NCBI RefSeq assembly: GCF_016808095.1
Contig: NC_068976.1
Coordinates: 28,194,871 to 28,258,870, forward strand
DNA from: Vigna angularis
Taxonomy: Eukaryota; Streptophyta; Magnoliopsida; Fabales; Fabaceae
DNA: 64,000 bases
Direction: 5' to 3'
In this document: in pieces, positions 12,301 to 22,400 of the stretch
How positions within the stretch are numbered: position 1 is the stretch's first letter
Layout: every line of letters starts with the position of its first letter
Translations under genes and position numbers: made by a program
The notes under the pieces: model-generated
The model's database searches: none
What the model was told of the DNA's origin: nothing
What the model saw: only the letters and a program-made list of their open reading frames with translations

Positions 12301-12896
12301 GGCGCTTTAAATTTGTGCGGTATCATCACCCCAGGAACCAAACTCAGCCTTGCAACATCTCCAAACCCATAGCTTTCAACCCCTTCAATGACCCTCAATC
12401 TCTCCTCCAGAATCTCCAGCCTACTCTTGGCCCCATCGACGCTACTAACTATCCCCTGCAACACGGTGTGTGGTATGACTTTGGCTGAAGAGCCCTCTCT
12501 AGTAACCATGTGGGGCGTTACAGTTACTCGCGTTCCTTCAACTGTGTTTGCCCCAGTCATCCCTATATTCGCCCCAGTCATCCCTATATTCGCCCTAGTC
12601 ATCCCAATATTCGCCATGGGAGACGTCACTGAAACAGGTCCTTGAGTGTCGGCCGGTACTACATTAGCCGTTGGGGGAAGGGAGAATGAAGTCTGCTCTA
12701 CTTTTGCGTAATCTCCTATGGGAGGAGTGTAACCTAGAGGTAAACCATACATCGGGAAAGGGACCGATTGGCTTACAGCGTTGAACATCAGGGGATAATA
12801 GTGGGCATTCCCCTCAACTCGTGCAGATGAAGACTCCCCAGTAGTCTTTAGGGATTCGAGGGCTGCCAAGATCTGGCCAACCTGGTCTTTCAACAT
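9360..12896 (-). CDS. Ogre gag-protease polyprotein with G-patch, 1,178 codons
   Basis: Uninterrupted frame. Gag forms the virus-like particle and the aspartic protease matures the polyprotein. Order: a low-complexity N-terminus with a heptad repeat (ANIGMTG near residue 100), a retrotransposon gag domain at about 200-360 (NWYTHLEPSRI, FKEYAQRWRELAAQ), two Cys/His regions near 505 (CSYHGGGVGHSTERC) and 610 (CALHPDDGHSIEEC), the protease active site VLVDNGSSLNVMP near 887, and a C-terminal G-patch near 1,050 (GYMPGRGLGKHGQG). A short in-frame tandem duplication gives ADLADLADAF in gag. This is the best preserved gene of the element. The start is the first Met of the frame and follows stops. 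Confidence 0.93.
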   Translation of the reverse strand: MLKDQVGQILAALESLKTTGESSSARVEGNAHYYPLMFNAVSQSVPFPMYGLPLGYTPPIGDYAKVEQTSFSLPPTANVVPADTQGPVSVTSPMANIGMTRANIGMTGANIGMTGANTVEGTRVTVTPHMVTREGSSAKVIPHTVLQGIVSSVDGAKSRLEILEERLRVIEGVESYGFGDVARLSLVPGVMIPHKFKAPEFEKYKGNTCPKSHLTMYCRKMAAYAYDDKLLIHFFQDSLAGVALNWYTHLEPSRIRCWADLADLADAFVKQYIYNTHIAPDRLQLQSMSKRDNETFKEYAQRWRELAAQVEPPLYDREVVAMFVNTLQPPFYEHMVGNVSANFADIIIIGERIEIGVKNGKIAYGPPATAKYKKPNFNAGKKKEGDVHAASAMLVWRGQAPTHSFRPYLGEPPYAANAAFAHQARPQQQQGYYQPSLPSADTWRAGAIAGPNQNAGQNTYPRRNQFVNFTPIPTTYTELLPHLVKRGLVAICPMKPMQPPYPRGYDAEAKCSYHGGGVGHSTERCLAFKHKVQALIDSGWLKFQEDKPSIETNPLSGHGSASTNAIEDEKHELIRDASEIRSSRKFIFKALIKVGLLKDDYDEDVTCALHPDDGHSIEECVEFEDFLQDLLDRSLMQVCYKDKEGEVFTQIGGESDVTLPEPLVIHFTRTTHAPVAEEKSYVVIRAPSPFPYKNEKAVPWMYGAHVLDEVKGAHSAIENITGIGGMTRSGRIFASPMVTREGTNDNETTMTAKAKEVLKGKCAQVEETPDEEEKKEIFEEEACEFLKFIQQSEYKVVEQLNRMPARISLLELLMHSTFHRKLLMKVLSEAHVEQGISLNKFEGIVGNIIANNYLTFTDEEIPAEGRGHNKALHVSVKCLDHVIARVLVDNGSSLNVMPKSTLEKLPCDGMHMKPSSMIVRAFDGNKRVVMGEVELPVQVGPCVFQVTFQVMDILPAYSYLLGRPWIHYAGVVPSTLHQKLKYVMGDKLVIVSGEEDLLVSGPSSTRYIEVAEEALETAFQSLEIVGNAYVEPFPVNSHLSRASIMMAKVLLKEGYMPGRGLGKHGQGRTFPLKVVENRNRYGLGYKPTKEDKRRLMEERRERGLARVERREPRLERIRIRDIKESFRSAGWINAGHIAAVEDEDSFECSSFVRACSLGAPLNNWETLSLPVMLNLNKM

Positions 12897-13236
12897 ACTA
12901 ACATCAGCTTTTGATGCATTCGTGCGACTCCTCCCAACTGTCCATGACTCTTGAATTGGCTCGAGTCCTGTAGGGATGTCGTGGAAAATTTGCCGTTGTT
13001 TCCCTCACTTGTACTGCTTTATTATTTTAATCGAATTAAATTAGATGAGAATGAGATATGCTAAAGAAAAACATGATGCATGCTAGTGACAGGTGGAAAT
13101 CACAAGATCACGATAACATCACTGATGGAAATTAACACAAGTCGGTACCTAACGAACATTTCACATCTTTCATTTAAAGAAAATTCAGTTCAATACATTG
13201 CCTAAAGGCACAAAATACAATGATCTCATGTATACA

Positions 13237-14160
13237 TCACTCCTGAGCTCGAGCGATGAAGGATTTCATCTCGCCTACCAACCATTTACAATGATTAATA
13301 AAAAGTTTGATTTCTTCTGGTGGGCTACAAAAGTGGGTACTGGCTTCGGCGTCCAACACCATCTTGGGGATGTCTTCAATTGCTCCGTTTGCCAACATAG
13401 CCAATTGGGAAAAACTTCCCTTCCAATGCTTCACAGCCTCTTCTTGCTCTGCGATGTGATCTTCCATTCGCTTTATCAAGGCCTGATGCCTTTCTTCAAA
13501 CTCCATCGACCTCCACCGTTCCTCTTGCTCCTCAATGTACTCCTCCATTTGTTTTATCATGGTTCGATGCTCTTCTACTGCTTCTGCTAGCTTCCAACGC
13601 TCCTGGTTCATATCCGCCTCAAAAGACATGGTCATTTCCTTCATCTCGTGCCCCGCTTTTGCTACCTGAACCTGCGCTTCTCTTAGTCTTTTCAAGGCCT
13701 CTCGCTTATCTCTTTTGGCTTCTTCGTAGAGGTGCTTCCACTGTTTTCCCTCTTCTAATGCCGCATTCTTCTCCTTCACTCTCATGGCCAACTCTTTGCT
13801 TCCGGCTGCGAGATCTTGCTTCAATCGGAATGTATAATCTCTTTCGGCCGTCTGATTTCTGACAATTTCTTCATAGGCCTGTGCTTTTTCTTCTTTGTCA
13901 TTCCTCATATCAACAAAATCGTTGCGCGCAGTTTGTAATTCCTTTCCCAACCTAGCATTCCTCTCCCTCAATTTTTCCACTTCTACCTTCAACTCTTTCA
14001 TCTCTTCACTCTCTAGGTCTTGGGAGGGCTCTTCATTAACCGGCTGACCACTGATTGGCTTGAAAGGCAGTTTGACTTCCTTCACCCTCTCCAGGATCCA
14101 TGTATGATAACTAACTTTGCTGTCCACCACTCCCAGCCTTAGATCCTTTTCTGCTCGCAT
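13237..14160 (-). pseudogene. Ogre ORF1, C-terminal coiled-coil part
   Basis: 307 codons, dominated by charged heptads (for example EELKVEVEKLRERNARLG and KEKNAALEEGKQWKHLYEEA), so a long coiled coil. It continues ORF1: the preceding 100 bases encode its upstream residues (FIYYEDGHFTETLRK near 14,200) in another frame, so a one-base indel near 14,170 and another near 14,270 break the gene. ORF1 precedes gag in Ogre/Tat elements and its role is unknown. The real gene would start far upstream at 19,260. Confidence 0.8.
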
Positions 14161-14263
14161 AACGCTTTTCCAAGCACTTCTAATTTCCTCAACGTTTCAG
14201 TGAAGTGTCCATCCTCATAATAGATGAACAATGTTGTGAGGTAGTCCGGTGAAGGTGCCCCCT

Positions 14264-14887
14264 TCATGGGATGTCCGAAAATTGCCTTTGAACCAGAACA
14301 GGGTTATAATTGATGCAATATCGGGTACCTATGAGGGGTACATTGGGAAAGCTGCCACAATGATGGATAGAGGGCTTAATCGCAAGCCAAGGAAGACGCC
14401 ACTTTACTTTTCCTCCATTCAAACCAGCAAAGAAATGGGCCCACCCATTTCCTCCTTTGTCTTTAAGCCCCTGGTGTGACGGATCTTCCGATGAACACCT
14501 GACGTCAATCGACCCCTTACATACACGCGCAGTCATCCATGCATACAGCGCCGGCAAACAACAAAGAATTTTCTTCCCCTTTCTCTCATGGCAAAAACTC
14601 ATGGTCCCATAAACATCTGCAAGTACTGCTGTTATAGGGTTCTCTGATCTTGTCTTTTTTGCCACGAAGACATCCATTGCGGTATAATCCACAAAGTCCT
14701 CTACTTTAGGAAACAACATGACGCCATACACGGTAAGTGCTAACACGTCCATGAAAGTCTCACAGTCTTCCCCGTCGGCTAGATGATGCAAGTACTGTTC
14801 CAAATATCCTTGTGTCAGTCCACGTACTTGATTCCTTGTTACCAACCTATCTTCAAGTTCTTTGGGTTGCAATTTCATTATGGCGGC
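14264..14887 (-). pseudogene. Ogre ORF1, central part
   Basis: Encodes about 205 residues (EDRLVTRNQVRGLTQGYLEQ, LALTVYGVMLFPKVEDFVDY, RKGKKILCCLPALYAW). I know this protein from legume repeat annotations, where I believe it is called a DUF7745-type or plant-mobile-domain-like protein; that name is from memory. It is cut on the N-terminal side by the solo LTR at 14,888 and its frame resumes at 18,892. It ends early by a frameshift at 14,264. No catalytic motif is recognised. Confidence 0.82.
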
Positions 14888-16721
14888 TGTCAATACCAAA
14901 TTTCGTCCGGATCGTTTTTGGCTTTACTGTAATCTATTATTTATTTCTTTGTATCTTTATTTTTATTCTCGTTTTTGTCTTGATTTATTGTTACTTGTTT
15001 ATTTGTTTTTTTATTATTATTTATTATTATTTGTTTTTTTGTTTTATTTATTATTATCATTAGTTTTTGTTATCTTATTTTTCTCCATATATATGTATAT
15101 ATATTTTTCTTACGTTATTTTTATTTTAAAATTTTACTATTTAGTTATTGCTTTTATTTTTTATTCTATTTTCATTTTAGTGTTAAGTTTTACCTATTTT
15201 AAATATTTTGTTTAATATGGCTAAAAAAGAAAAAAAAAGAAAGGAAAAATATAAGAAAAAGATTTGAAAAAGAAAGAGAGGTTGGCTGTGGAGGTTGGAA
15301 CGTGGGGAGCAGAAAAGGGAAAAAAACGATTTTCTGCAGAGAGCAAGGTGGTGGCATAGGTGTTGGGGCGTCGTACGGATTTGGTACAATTTGGTTTGGG
15401 CATACGAAATCAGCAAAAAAGGTTGGAGCACAAGGTTGGAGCAGGGAGAAAAAACAGAAAAAAAGAAGAAAAAGGGGATTTGGGGAGCAGGGGACCAAAA
15501 AGAAAAACTAGAGAGAGCCTTCAGAAAAAGGATCATTGATTCCTAGTGGGAGGATCCAGATTTTTCACCCGCAAAGAAAGACAGAGGTTGGCTAGGAAGA
15601 AGGAGAAGGGATCACCGGCTTCACGCACCAAGCAATAACACAAGAGCTCCAAGAGGTAAGGAACTCCTTCACTGGTTCATACTGTCATATATACTGGAAT
15701 AAGCACACTTGCTCACACCCTGTTCATATAAGCTCGCGGCATTATATGTCATTTTATGCTTGATTTCGCTCTGTTTGAGTATGATATTATGGTGTGAATG
15801 TTTTCCTTTCTCTGGTCCAACGCATAAGCACACTTCCACTTTAACCTGAAACATGCTTGATTCATTCCTTGATTCCTATTCCATCTTTGCCGCCAAAATC
15901 ATCACCATCTCCATTTTCATCCTTCTTGATACACCTATTCACAGTTCCCCTGCATTAAAAAACAACAACAAAACAATGAACGGAAGAAACCAAATCCATC
16001 CCAACTCACGCGCTACATCTATCATCCTCCCCAGCCACCACTGATTTCAGTTTCTCTGCTCTTGAAACCCATCCCATTCGGTCAACATGATCACCTCCAA
16101 CACCATCATCCTCAACCTGCATTGCACAAAGCCACAACCAACCAAGAACAATGACCAATTTCTAGCACCCAAACACAAGCTCGTACTTTACCTTCACTGA
16201 ATCAAAGCCAGAATTTGCCATTGTACCATCTACCATCGCCATCAACCATTCAACACCGATCTCCACTTCCATTCATTCTCTATTTCACCACGCTCCCTCT
16301 CTCCTTCCTAACTCCCACGCTCACGGCCAATCACAACAAACCAAACCCAAAACCCACTCGGTGCCTAGTCTCAATCATGTTTTCCCATCACCATACACAC
16401 ACACACCCGTGACAACCAGAAAATAACATTCACACATGGCACCCATTACACAATCAAAGTAAGAGGGGACGAGCTGGAGTGACGGCCGACGATGGTCTCG
16501 GCGGTGAGGGGCGGAGCTGGCGACGGCTTGGGCGGCGACTCGCGGCTGTCGGTCGGATGGAGGCTTGGGCGTGCGTGGAGGAGCAACTCCTTTTGGTCAG
16601 AGAGAAGGAGACATTGGTCTCATTTGAGAGGAACGGCGTGAATGAGTGAATGAGAACGGGAAGGCAGAACCCCTAGGGGAATTCTAGGTTAGAAACTACC
16701 CCGGTGGGCCAAGCCCAGAAG

Positions 16722-17285
16722 TAAACGAACGAACGCTCGTTATCCAAACGAACGAGCGCTCGTTAACCTTAAGACTTTCCCGACTGACCGTTCAACCTTC
16801 TCACCAACGAACGCTCGTTATCCAAACGAACGAGCGCTCGGTAACCTTAAGCCTTTCCCGACTGACCATTCAACCTTCTCACCAACGAGCGCTCGTTAAC
16901 CTTAAGCCTTTCTCGACTGACCGTTCAACCTTCTCACCAACGAGCGCTCGTTATCCAAACGAACGAGCGCTCGTTAACCTTAAGCCTTTCTCGACTGACC
17001 ATTCAACCTTCTCACCAACGAACGCTCGTTATCCAAACGAACGAGCGTTCGTTAACCTTAAGGCTTTCTCGACTGACCATTCAACCTTCTCACCAATGAG
17101 CGCTCGTTATCCAAACGAACGAGCGCTCGATAACCTTAAGCCTTTTCGACCGTTCGCTCAGCCTTTTCCCTAACGAGCTCTCGTTATCCAAACTTTTCGA
17201 CCGACCGTTCGGCAGCCTCAGCCTTCTCCCCAACGTCCGTACGATAGCCTCCGCTCTCTTCCACGGACCGCTCGTTAACCAAGCT
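16722..17285. repeat. Array of 14-bp palindromes in the solo LTR
   Basis: Repeats of AACGAGCGCTCGTT (a perfect 14-bp palindrome) and its variant AACGAACGCTCGTT. They alternate with TTAACCTTAAGCCTTTC and GACTGACCGTTCAACCTTCTCACC, about every 60-90 bp, with more than ten palindrome copies. This is the inverted counterpart of the arrays at 1,036-1,570 and 21,790-22,400 but much more regular. Confidence 0.9.
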
Positions 17286-17518
17286 TTTCGACTGACCGTT
17301 CGACACCCCTTTTTTATTTTATTTTTATTTTGGCACGCCATTTTGTTGTTTTTTTTTTATTATTTATTTATTTATTTTCCTTTTTATTTATCTTATTTCA
17401 TTTTATTTTATTTTATTTTATTACTTTATTTTATTTATTTCTTTTAAATATCCACTTATTTCAAAATATATATATAATAATTTTACTTATATACACATAA
17501 AAAAAAATTTACAAAAAT

Positions 17519-18300
17519 ACGTTACAAAAGGTTAAGCGCATATGTGATCGCTCGCATCGTCTTTGTGCTAAAAACCTTTTCTTCTTTCTCAAATAAAATT
17601 ATAAAAATACGTTACAAAAGTTAAGCGCATGTGTGATCGCTCGCATCGTCCTTGTGCTAAAAACCTTTTCTTCTTTCTCAAATAAAATTATAAAAATACG
17701 TTACAAAAGGTTAAGCGCATGTGTGATCGCTCGCATCGTCCTTGTGCTAAAAACCTTTTCTTCTTTCTCAAAAAAAATTATAAAAATACGTTACAAAAGT
17801 TAAGCGCATGTGTGATCGCTCGCATCGTCCTTGTGCTAAAAACCTTTTCTTCTTTCTCAAATAAAATTATAAAAATACGTTACAAAAGGTTAAGCGCATG
17901 TGTGATCGCTCGCATCGTCCTTCTGCTAAAACCTTTTCTTCTTCTTTTCTCAAATAAAATTATAAAAATATTTTAAAAGGTTAAGCGCATGTGTGATCGC
18001 TCGCATCGTCCTTGTGCTAAAACCTTTTCTTCTTCTTTTCTCAAATAATAACAAAAATATTCTAAAAGGTTTAGGCACATGTGTGATCGCACGCATCGTC
18101 CTTGTGCTAAAACTTTTTCTTCTTCTTTTCTCAAATAGTAACAAAAATATTTACAAAAGGTTAAGCGCATGTGTGATCGCTCGCATCGTCCTTGTGCTAA
18201 AAGACCTTTTCTCTTTCTTTTATAAATAAAAAAATAAATACAAAAAAATATATTTTTAAAGTTTAGGCACATGTGTGATCGCTCGCATCGTCGTTGTGCT
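17519..18300. repeat. ~90-bp tandem repeat array in the solo LTR
   Basis: About nine units with core AAGCGCATGTGTGATCGCTC, then GCATCGTCCTTGTGCTAAAA and a T/A-rich spacer. This is the inverted, diverged form of the array in the host LTRs. Confidence 0.9.
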
Positions 18301-18379
18301 AAAAACTTCTCTCCTTCCCACGTAAAAATACCAAAATATAAATATTCACATTTTCAAACAACAAACAATTTCTCTGTCA

Positions 18380-18573
18380 GAACTACGTGATCCTTGATTC
18401 TCCATCAAGAGTGGAGATACGTAGGAGCAAGGCTAGTCCTTGTCAGGTTCACTTCCCAAAGATCCAAAATCATTTCAAAACAAATTTTCAAACAAATTTT
18501 CAAAAAAGAACTACGTAACCCTGATTTCTCATTTTGAATGAGAATACGTAGGAGCAAGGTCAATCCTTGTCGG
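18380..18573. other. Two stem-loop modules in the solo LTR
   Basis: At 18,380-18,447 and 18,508-18,573. Each has outer arms CTACGT(A)/(T)ACGTAG enclosing an inner stem (TCTCCA/TGGAGA in one, TCTCATT/AATGAGA in the other), followed by a small CAAGG/CCTTG stem. The host 5' LTR has the equivalent pair at 20,323-20,550. Confidence 0.75.
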
Positions 18574-18891
18574 GCCCAAAAAACTAAAAAATATATTTTG
18601 TTTATTTAGAATTTTATTTTAGGGGATAGTTAAACATTTTGAAAACCACATCACATTCGCGCATTTAGTTAAAGGTACTGCCTTCGGGCAGGCGCTGTAG
18701 GGTGCTAATACATTCCCTACGCGAAACCGACTCCCGAACCCAGAATCTGGTTTTCGTGGACCGTGTCTTATTATTTTATGGTTTTTCCGTAGTTTTCCAG
18801 AATAAACTATGGTGGCGACTCGAAAATCTCTTTTCGAAACCCGTTTTTTTTGGATCGTCGTCCCGTCGCGATTTTCGATTGCGACAGCGAC

Positions 18892-19260
18892 AATGGTAGG
18901 AATGGAGGTGTGATGCTCTGAATGTTGATACGGAGTGGTACCCTCTAGTGGCAATCCCAAGATGTGCTCAAACTCCTCTATAGTTGGCGCCAGCTGAAAA
19001 TCTTGGAAGGTGAAGCATCTTAGTGGAGAGTTGTAATATTGTGCAAGGGCTGTGATAACAGGCAACTGTACTTCCACCTCCATCAGACTCAACATATTTC
19101 CGTACTTCTTTGTGAAGGCTTCTCTCTTTATGGTCTTTAACCTCTTGCCTAAATTTATCAGCCCTGTCAAGTTTCCACTGTGAGTCCTCATGCGAGATTT
19201 CTTTCTTAACACGGCAGAGTCGGTCTGTTGTGTAGCACCAGATCTTGCATCAACTTCCAT
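18892..19260 (-). pseudogene. Ogre ORF1, N-terminal part
   Basis: About 123 codons from MEVDARSG at 19,260 to the solo LTR junction. Basic N-terminus (LRKKSRMRTHSGN), then REAFTKKYGNMLSLMEVEV, ITALAQYYNSPLRCFTFQDF and EEFEHILGLPLEGTTPYQH. It continues in frame at 14,887. An upstream in-frame Met exists, but the sequence before MEVD lacks the family's usual character, so 19,260 is preferred. Confidence 0.78.
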
Positions 19261-19988
19261 CTTGTATGAAATCAAGTGAGTATCTGTGATTTCCCCTAAA
19301 ACCAGCATGTTACCAAATGATGCATGAAAATATAGTGAAGTAAAACAATATGACGAACAAAAAAAAATACATGTATGGTATGAGAATGCAAAGTCATTTT
19401 TTTGAAAAAGAACAAACAGTGTGAGAGTTACAGGTATATACATTTCTCCCTTTGTGCCCTAATAGAGGTTCAACGCTTTGGAGTTCAAGGTCAAGTATAT
19501 GCAATCTCACAAGGATGGTACCCTGAACCTAAAGATCAAAGGTCACTAAAGCTATGGCCCCCTTCATAGCATCTCCACAACAGTCGAGTAATCAACTAGG
19601 TGTGAAGACACAAATGAAGAAAACAAACTCTAGTTGGGATTCTCACGATAGCCAAACAGGAAGTATGTCCCAAGTGGCACCGCTACACAACCCCTCTATT
19701 TCTAAGTTTCACTCAGACCCGGGCATAGGGTCCCACTCATGGTATGCATAATTTGTGTGTGTGAAGGGAGAATGCAATGCAAACCCAAACCCTCACCTAC
19801 AAAACAACCAGAAAATTTCCCAAGCAGATATAAACATGTTTTCTACCCTAGGTTTCAATATAGAACAATCCAAGCAACTTATGCAATTATTCAAAATATC
19901 AAACATAGATAAAGAAAATGGGAAGGAAAACATAAAGCAAAACCACATCAGAATCGTGCATCTAATTAAATGGCTTGACTCTCTAAAA
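19261..19988 (-). other. Ogre 5' leader between primer site and ORF1
   Basis: About 730 bp without a convincing reading frame. It lies between the primer site and ORF1 and would be untranslated leader, where packaging signals are expected; none could be identified by eye. Confidence 0.6.
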
Positions 19989-20007
19989 GTCCCCAGTGGA
20001 GTCGCCA
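19989..20007 (-). other. Primer binding site, tRNA-Arg type
   Basis: Minus strand TGGCGACTCCACTGGGGAC starts two bases after the 5' LTR. From memory it pairs with the 3' end of plant tRNA-Arg(ACG), which ends in CCCCAGCGGAGTCGCCA, with one mismatch. tRNA-Arg priming is usual for Ogre/Tat elements. Confidence 0.8.
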
Positions 20008-20322
20008 TCTGTCGCAACCGGAAATCGCGACGGGACGACGATCCAAAGAAAACGGTTTTTGGAAAGAGATTTTGGAGTCGCCACCATAGTTTATTCTGGA
20101 AAACTACGGAAAAACCATAAAACGATAAGACACGGTCCACGAAAACCAGATTCTGGGTTCGGGAGTCGGTTACGCGTAGGGAAGGTGTTAGCACCCTACA
20201 ACGCTGCCCTAAGGCAGTACCTTTAACTAAATGCACGAATATGATGTGGTTTTCAAAATGTTTAACTATCCCCTAAAATAAAATTCTAAATAAACAAAAT
20301 ATATTTTTTAGTTTTTTGGGCC

Positions 20323-20550
20323 GACAAGGATGGACCTTGCTCCTACGTATTCTCATTCAGAATGAGAAATCAGGGTTACATAGTTCTTTTAGACACTGCT
20401 TGAAAATTTTGTTTAGAAATTGTTTGAGAAATTTGTTTGAGAAATTGATTATGGATAAATTTGGATTTTTGGGAAGTGAACCTGACAAGGGCTAACCTTA
20501 CTCCTACGTATCTCCACTTTTAATGGAGAATCAAGGATCACGTAGTTCTG
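20323..20550 (-). other. Two stem-loop modules in the R/U5 part of the 5' LTR
   Basis: At 20,323-20,395 and 20,483-20,550. In the first, inner arms TTCTCATTC/GAATGAGAA sit inside CTACGTA/TACATAG. In the second, TCTCCA/TGGAGA sits inside CTACGT/ACGTAG. Each is preceded on the plus strand by a short CAAGG/CCTT(G or A) stem. Inner stems differ between modules while pairing is kept. They lie about 310-690 bases upstream of the primer site on the RNA strand. Confidence 0.75.
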
Positions 20551-20969
20551 GGTAAAAGATTGTTTTTGTTGCTTGAAAAAGCAGATGTTTTTAATTTCTT
20601 GAAGATTTTATGCTTTTTAATATTTTCGAGAAAAGAAAGTAATGAGCACTAGGCCGACGCGAACGGTCACACGAGTACTCATACCTTTAGAATGGTATTT
20701 AAATATTTTTAATTATCTTTTTTTAAAAGAGAAATAACGATATTAAGCACTAGGACGATGCGAACGATCACACGAGCACTCATACCGTTATCTACTTATT
20801 TAGGAAGACTTAAGAGTATTGAGTGCTAGGCTGATGCGGACGATCGCACGAGCACTCATACCATTATTTAAATTTTTTAGATAAGAGAGAAAGGTATTGA
20901 ACACAAGGACGATGTGGATGATCTCACGAGTGTTCGACCTTTAAAACATATTTTTGTAAATTTATTTAA

Positions 20970-21620
20970 GAAAGAAGAAAAGGTTTTTAGCACAAGGACG
21001 ACGCGAGCGGTCACGCGTGTGCTTAACCCTTAAAACGTATATTTTTGTAATTTTATTTTTAAAGAAAAGAAGAAAAGGTTTTTAGCGCAAGGACGACGCG
21101 AGCGGTCACACGTGTGCTTAACCTTTAAACATATATATTTTTTTTGTAATTTTATTATAAAAAAAGGAAGAAAAGGTTTTTAGCACAAGGACGACGCGAG
21201 CGGTCACATGTGTGCTTAACCCTCAAAACGTATATTTTTTTGTAATTTTTATTTTTTAAAAAAAAGAAGAAAAGGTTTTTAGCACAAGGACGACGCGAGC
21301 GGTCACACGTGTGCTTAACCCTCAAAACGTATATTTTTTGTAATTTTTATTTTAAAAAAAGAAGAAAAGGTTTTTAGTACAAGGACGACGCGAGCGGTCA
21401 CACGTGTGCTTAACCCTCAAAACGTATATTTTTTTGTAATTTTTATTTTTTTTAAAAAAGAAGAAAAGGTTTTTAGCACAAGGACGACGCGAGCGGTCAC
21501 ACGTGTGCTTAACCTTTAAAGCGTATATTTTTTTGTAATTTTACATAAGGAAGAAGGGAAGGTTTCTAGCACAAGGACGACGCGAGCGGTCTCACGTGTG
21601 CTTAACCTTTAAAACGTATT
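20970..21620. repeat. ~100-bp tandem repeat array in the 5' LTR
   Basis: Same units as 182-865, eight copies, with isolated differences such as CACATGTGTG for CACACGTGTG. Confidence 0.9.
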
Positions 21621-21789
21621 TTTTGTAAATTCTTTTACTTAAGCTATAAATATTGTATTATTAAATATATATTTTAGGATAAGTAGATATCTAGAATAAA
21701 TAGATAAAATAAAATAAAATAAGACAATAAAAAATAAAATAAAAATAAAACAAAAATAAAATAAAAATAAAGCAAAAAATGGGGGCCTA

Positions 21790-22400
21790 AATGAAGAGGG
21801 GGTGCCGAACGGTCCGTCGCAGGCTACCGTGCAGTCCATGGAAGTGGCCGAACGGACGTTGGGAAAGGATTCAGAATAACGAGCGTTCGTTGGGGAGATG
21901 GTCACCAAACGGTCCGTCCAAGAAGTGGATGAACGGACGTTGGGAAAAGAGGCTGAATGACGAGAGCTCGTTGGAGAGATGGTAACCAAACGATCCGTCC
22001 AAGAGGTGGATGAACGGACGTTAGGAAAGGAGGCTGAATGAAGAGCGCTCGTTGGAGAGATGACGAACGGACGTTGGGAAAGGAGGCCGAATAACGAGCG
22101 TTCGTTGGGGATATGGTCACCAAACGGTCCGTCCCAGAAGTGGCCGAACGGACGTTGGGAAAGGAGGCTGAATGACGAGCGCTCGTTGGAGAGATGGTAG
22201 CCAAACGGTCCGTCCAAGAGGTGGATGAACGGACGTTGGGAAAGGAGGCTGAATGACGAGCGCTCATTGGAGAGATGACGAACGGACGTTGGGAAAGGAG
22301 CCCGAATAACGAGCGTTCGTTGGGAGATTGTCACCAAACGGTCCGTCCGAGAAGTGGCCGAACGGACGTTGGGAAAGGAGGCTGAATACCGAGCGTTCGA
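21790..22400. repeat. GC-rich palindrome array in the 5' LTR
   Basis: Equivalent of 1,036-1,570, with one additional GGTCACC/CCAAACGGTCCGTCC unit at the right and different intact palindromes. Confidence 0.85.

Larger units (their letters stand above)
14888..18886 (+). mobile_element. Solo LTR of the same Ogre family, inserted in ORF1
   Basis: Begins TGTCAATACCAAATTTCGTC and ends ATTGCGACA, the same termini as the host element's LTR but in the opposite orientation. Flanking 5-mers are GCGGC (14,883-14,887) and GCGAC (18,887-18,891), one mismatch, consistent with a target duplication. ORF1 coding continues in frame on both sides once one copy is removed. At 3,999 bp it is a full-length LTR left by recombination. 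It is much more diverged from the host LTRs than these are from each other, so it is a different subfamily. Content: an AT-rich stretch (14,930-15,240), a purine-rich stretch, an unrecognised middle (15,550-16,440), a GC-rich patch (16,470-16,660), the palindrome array, the ~100-bp array and two hairpin modules. Confidence 0.92.

Noticed and set aside
13198..14899. Reading ORF1 as a host coiled-coil gene
   Set aside because: It lies between the Ogre primer site and gag on the same strand and is continuous with the ORF1 pieces on both sides of the solo LTR.
17719..18272. Open frames on both strands over the solo LTR tandem array
   Set aside because: Pure repeat translation (repeating VIARIVLVL-type and MRAITH-type units); the short unit length keeps frames open by chance.
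19989..20007. Plus-strand match to the 3' end of tRNA-Arg read as a tRNA gene
   Set aside because: Only the 3' 18 or so bases match; there is no cloverleaf. It is the retrotransposon primer site.
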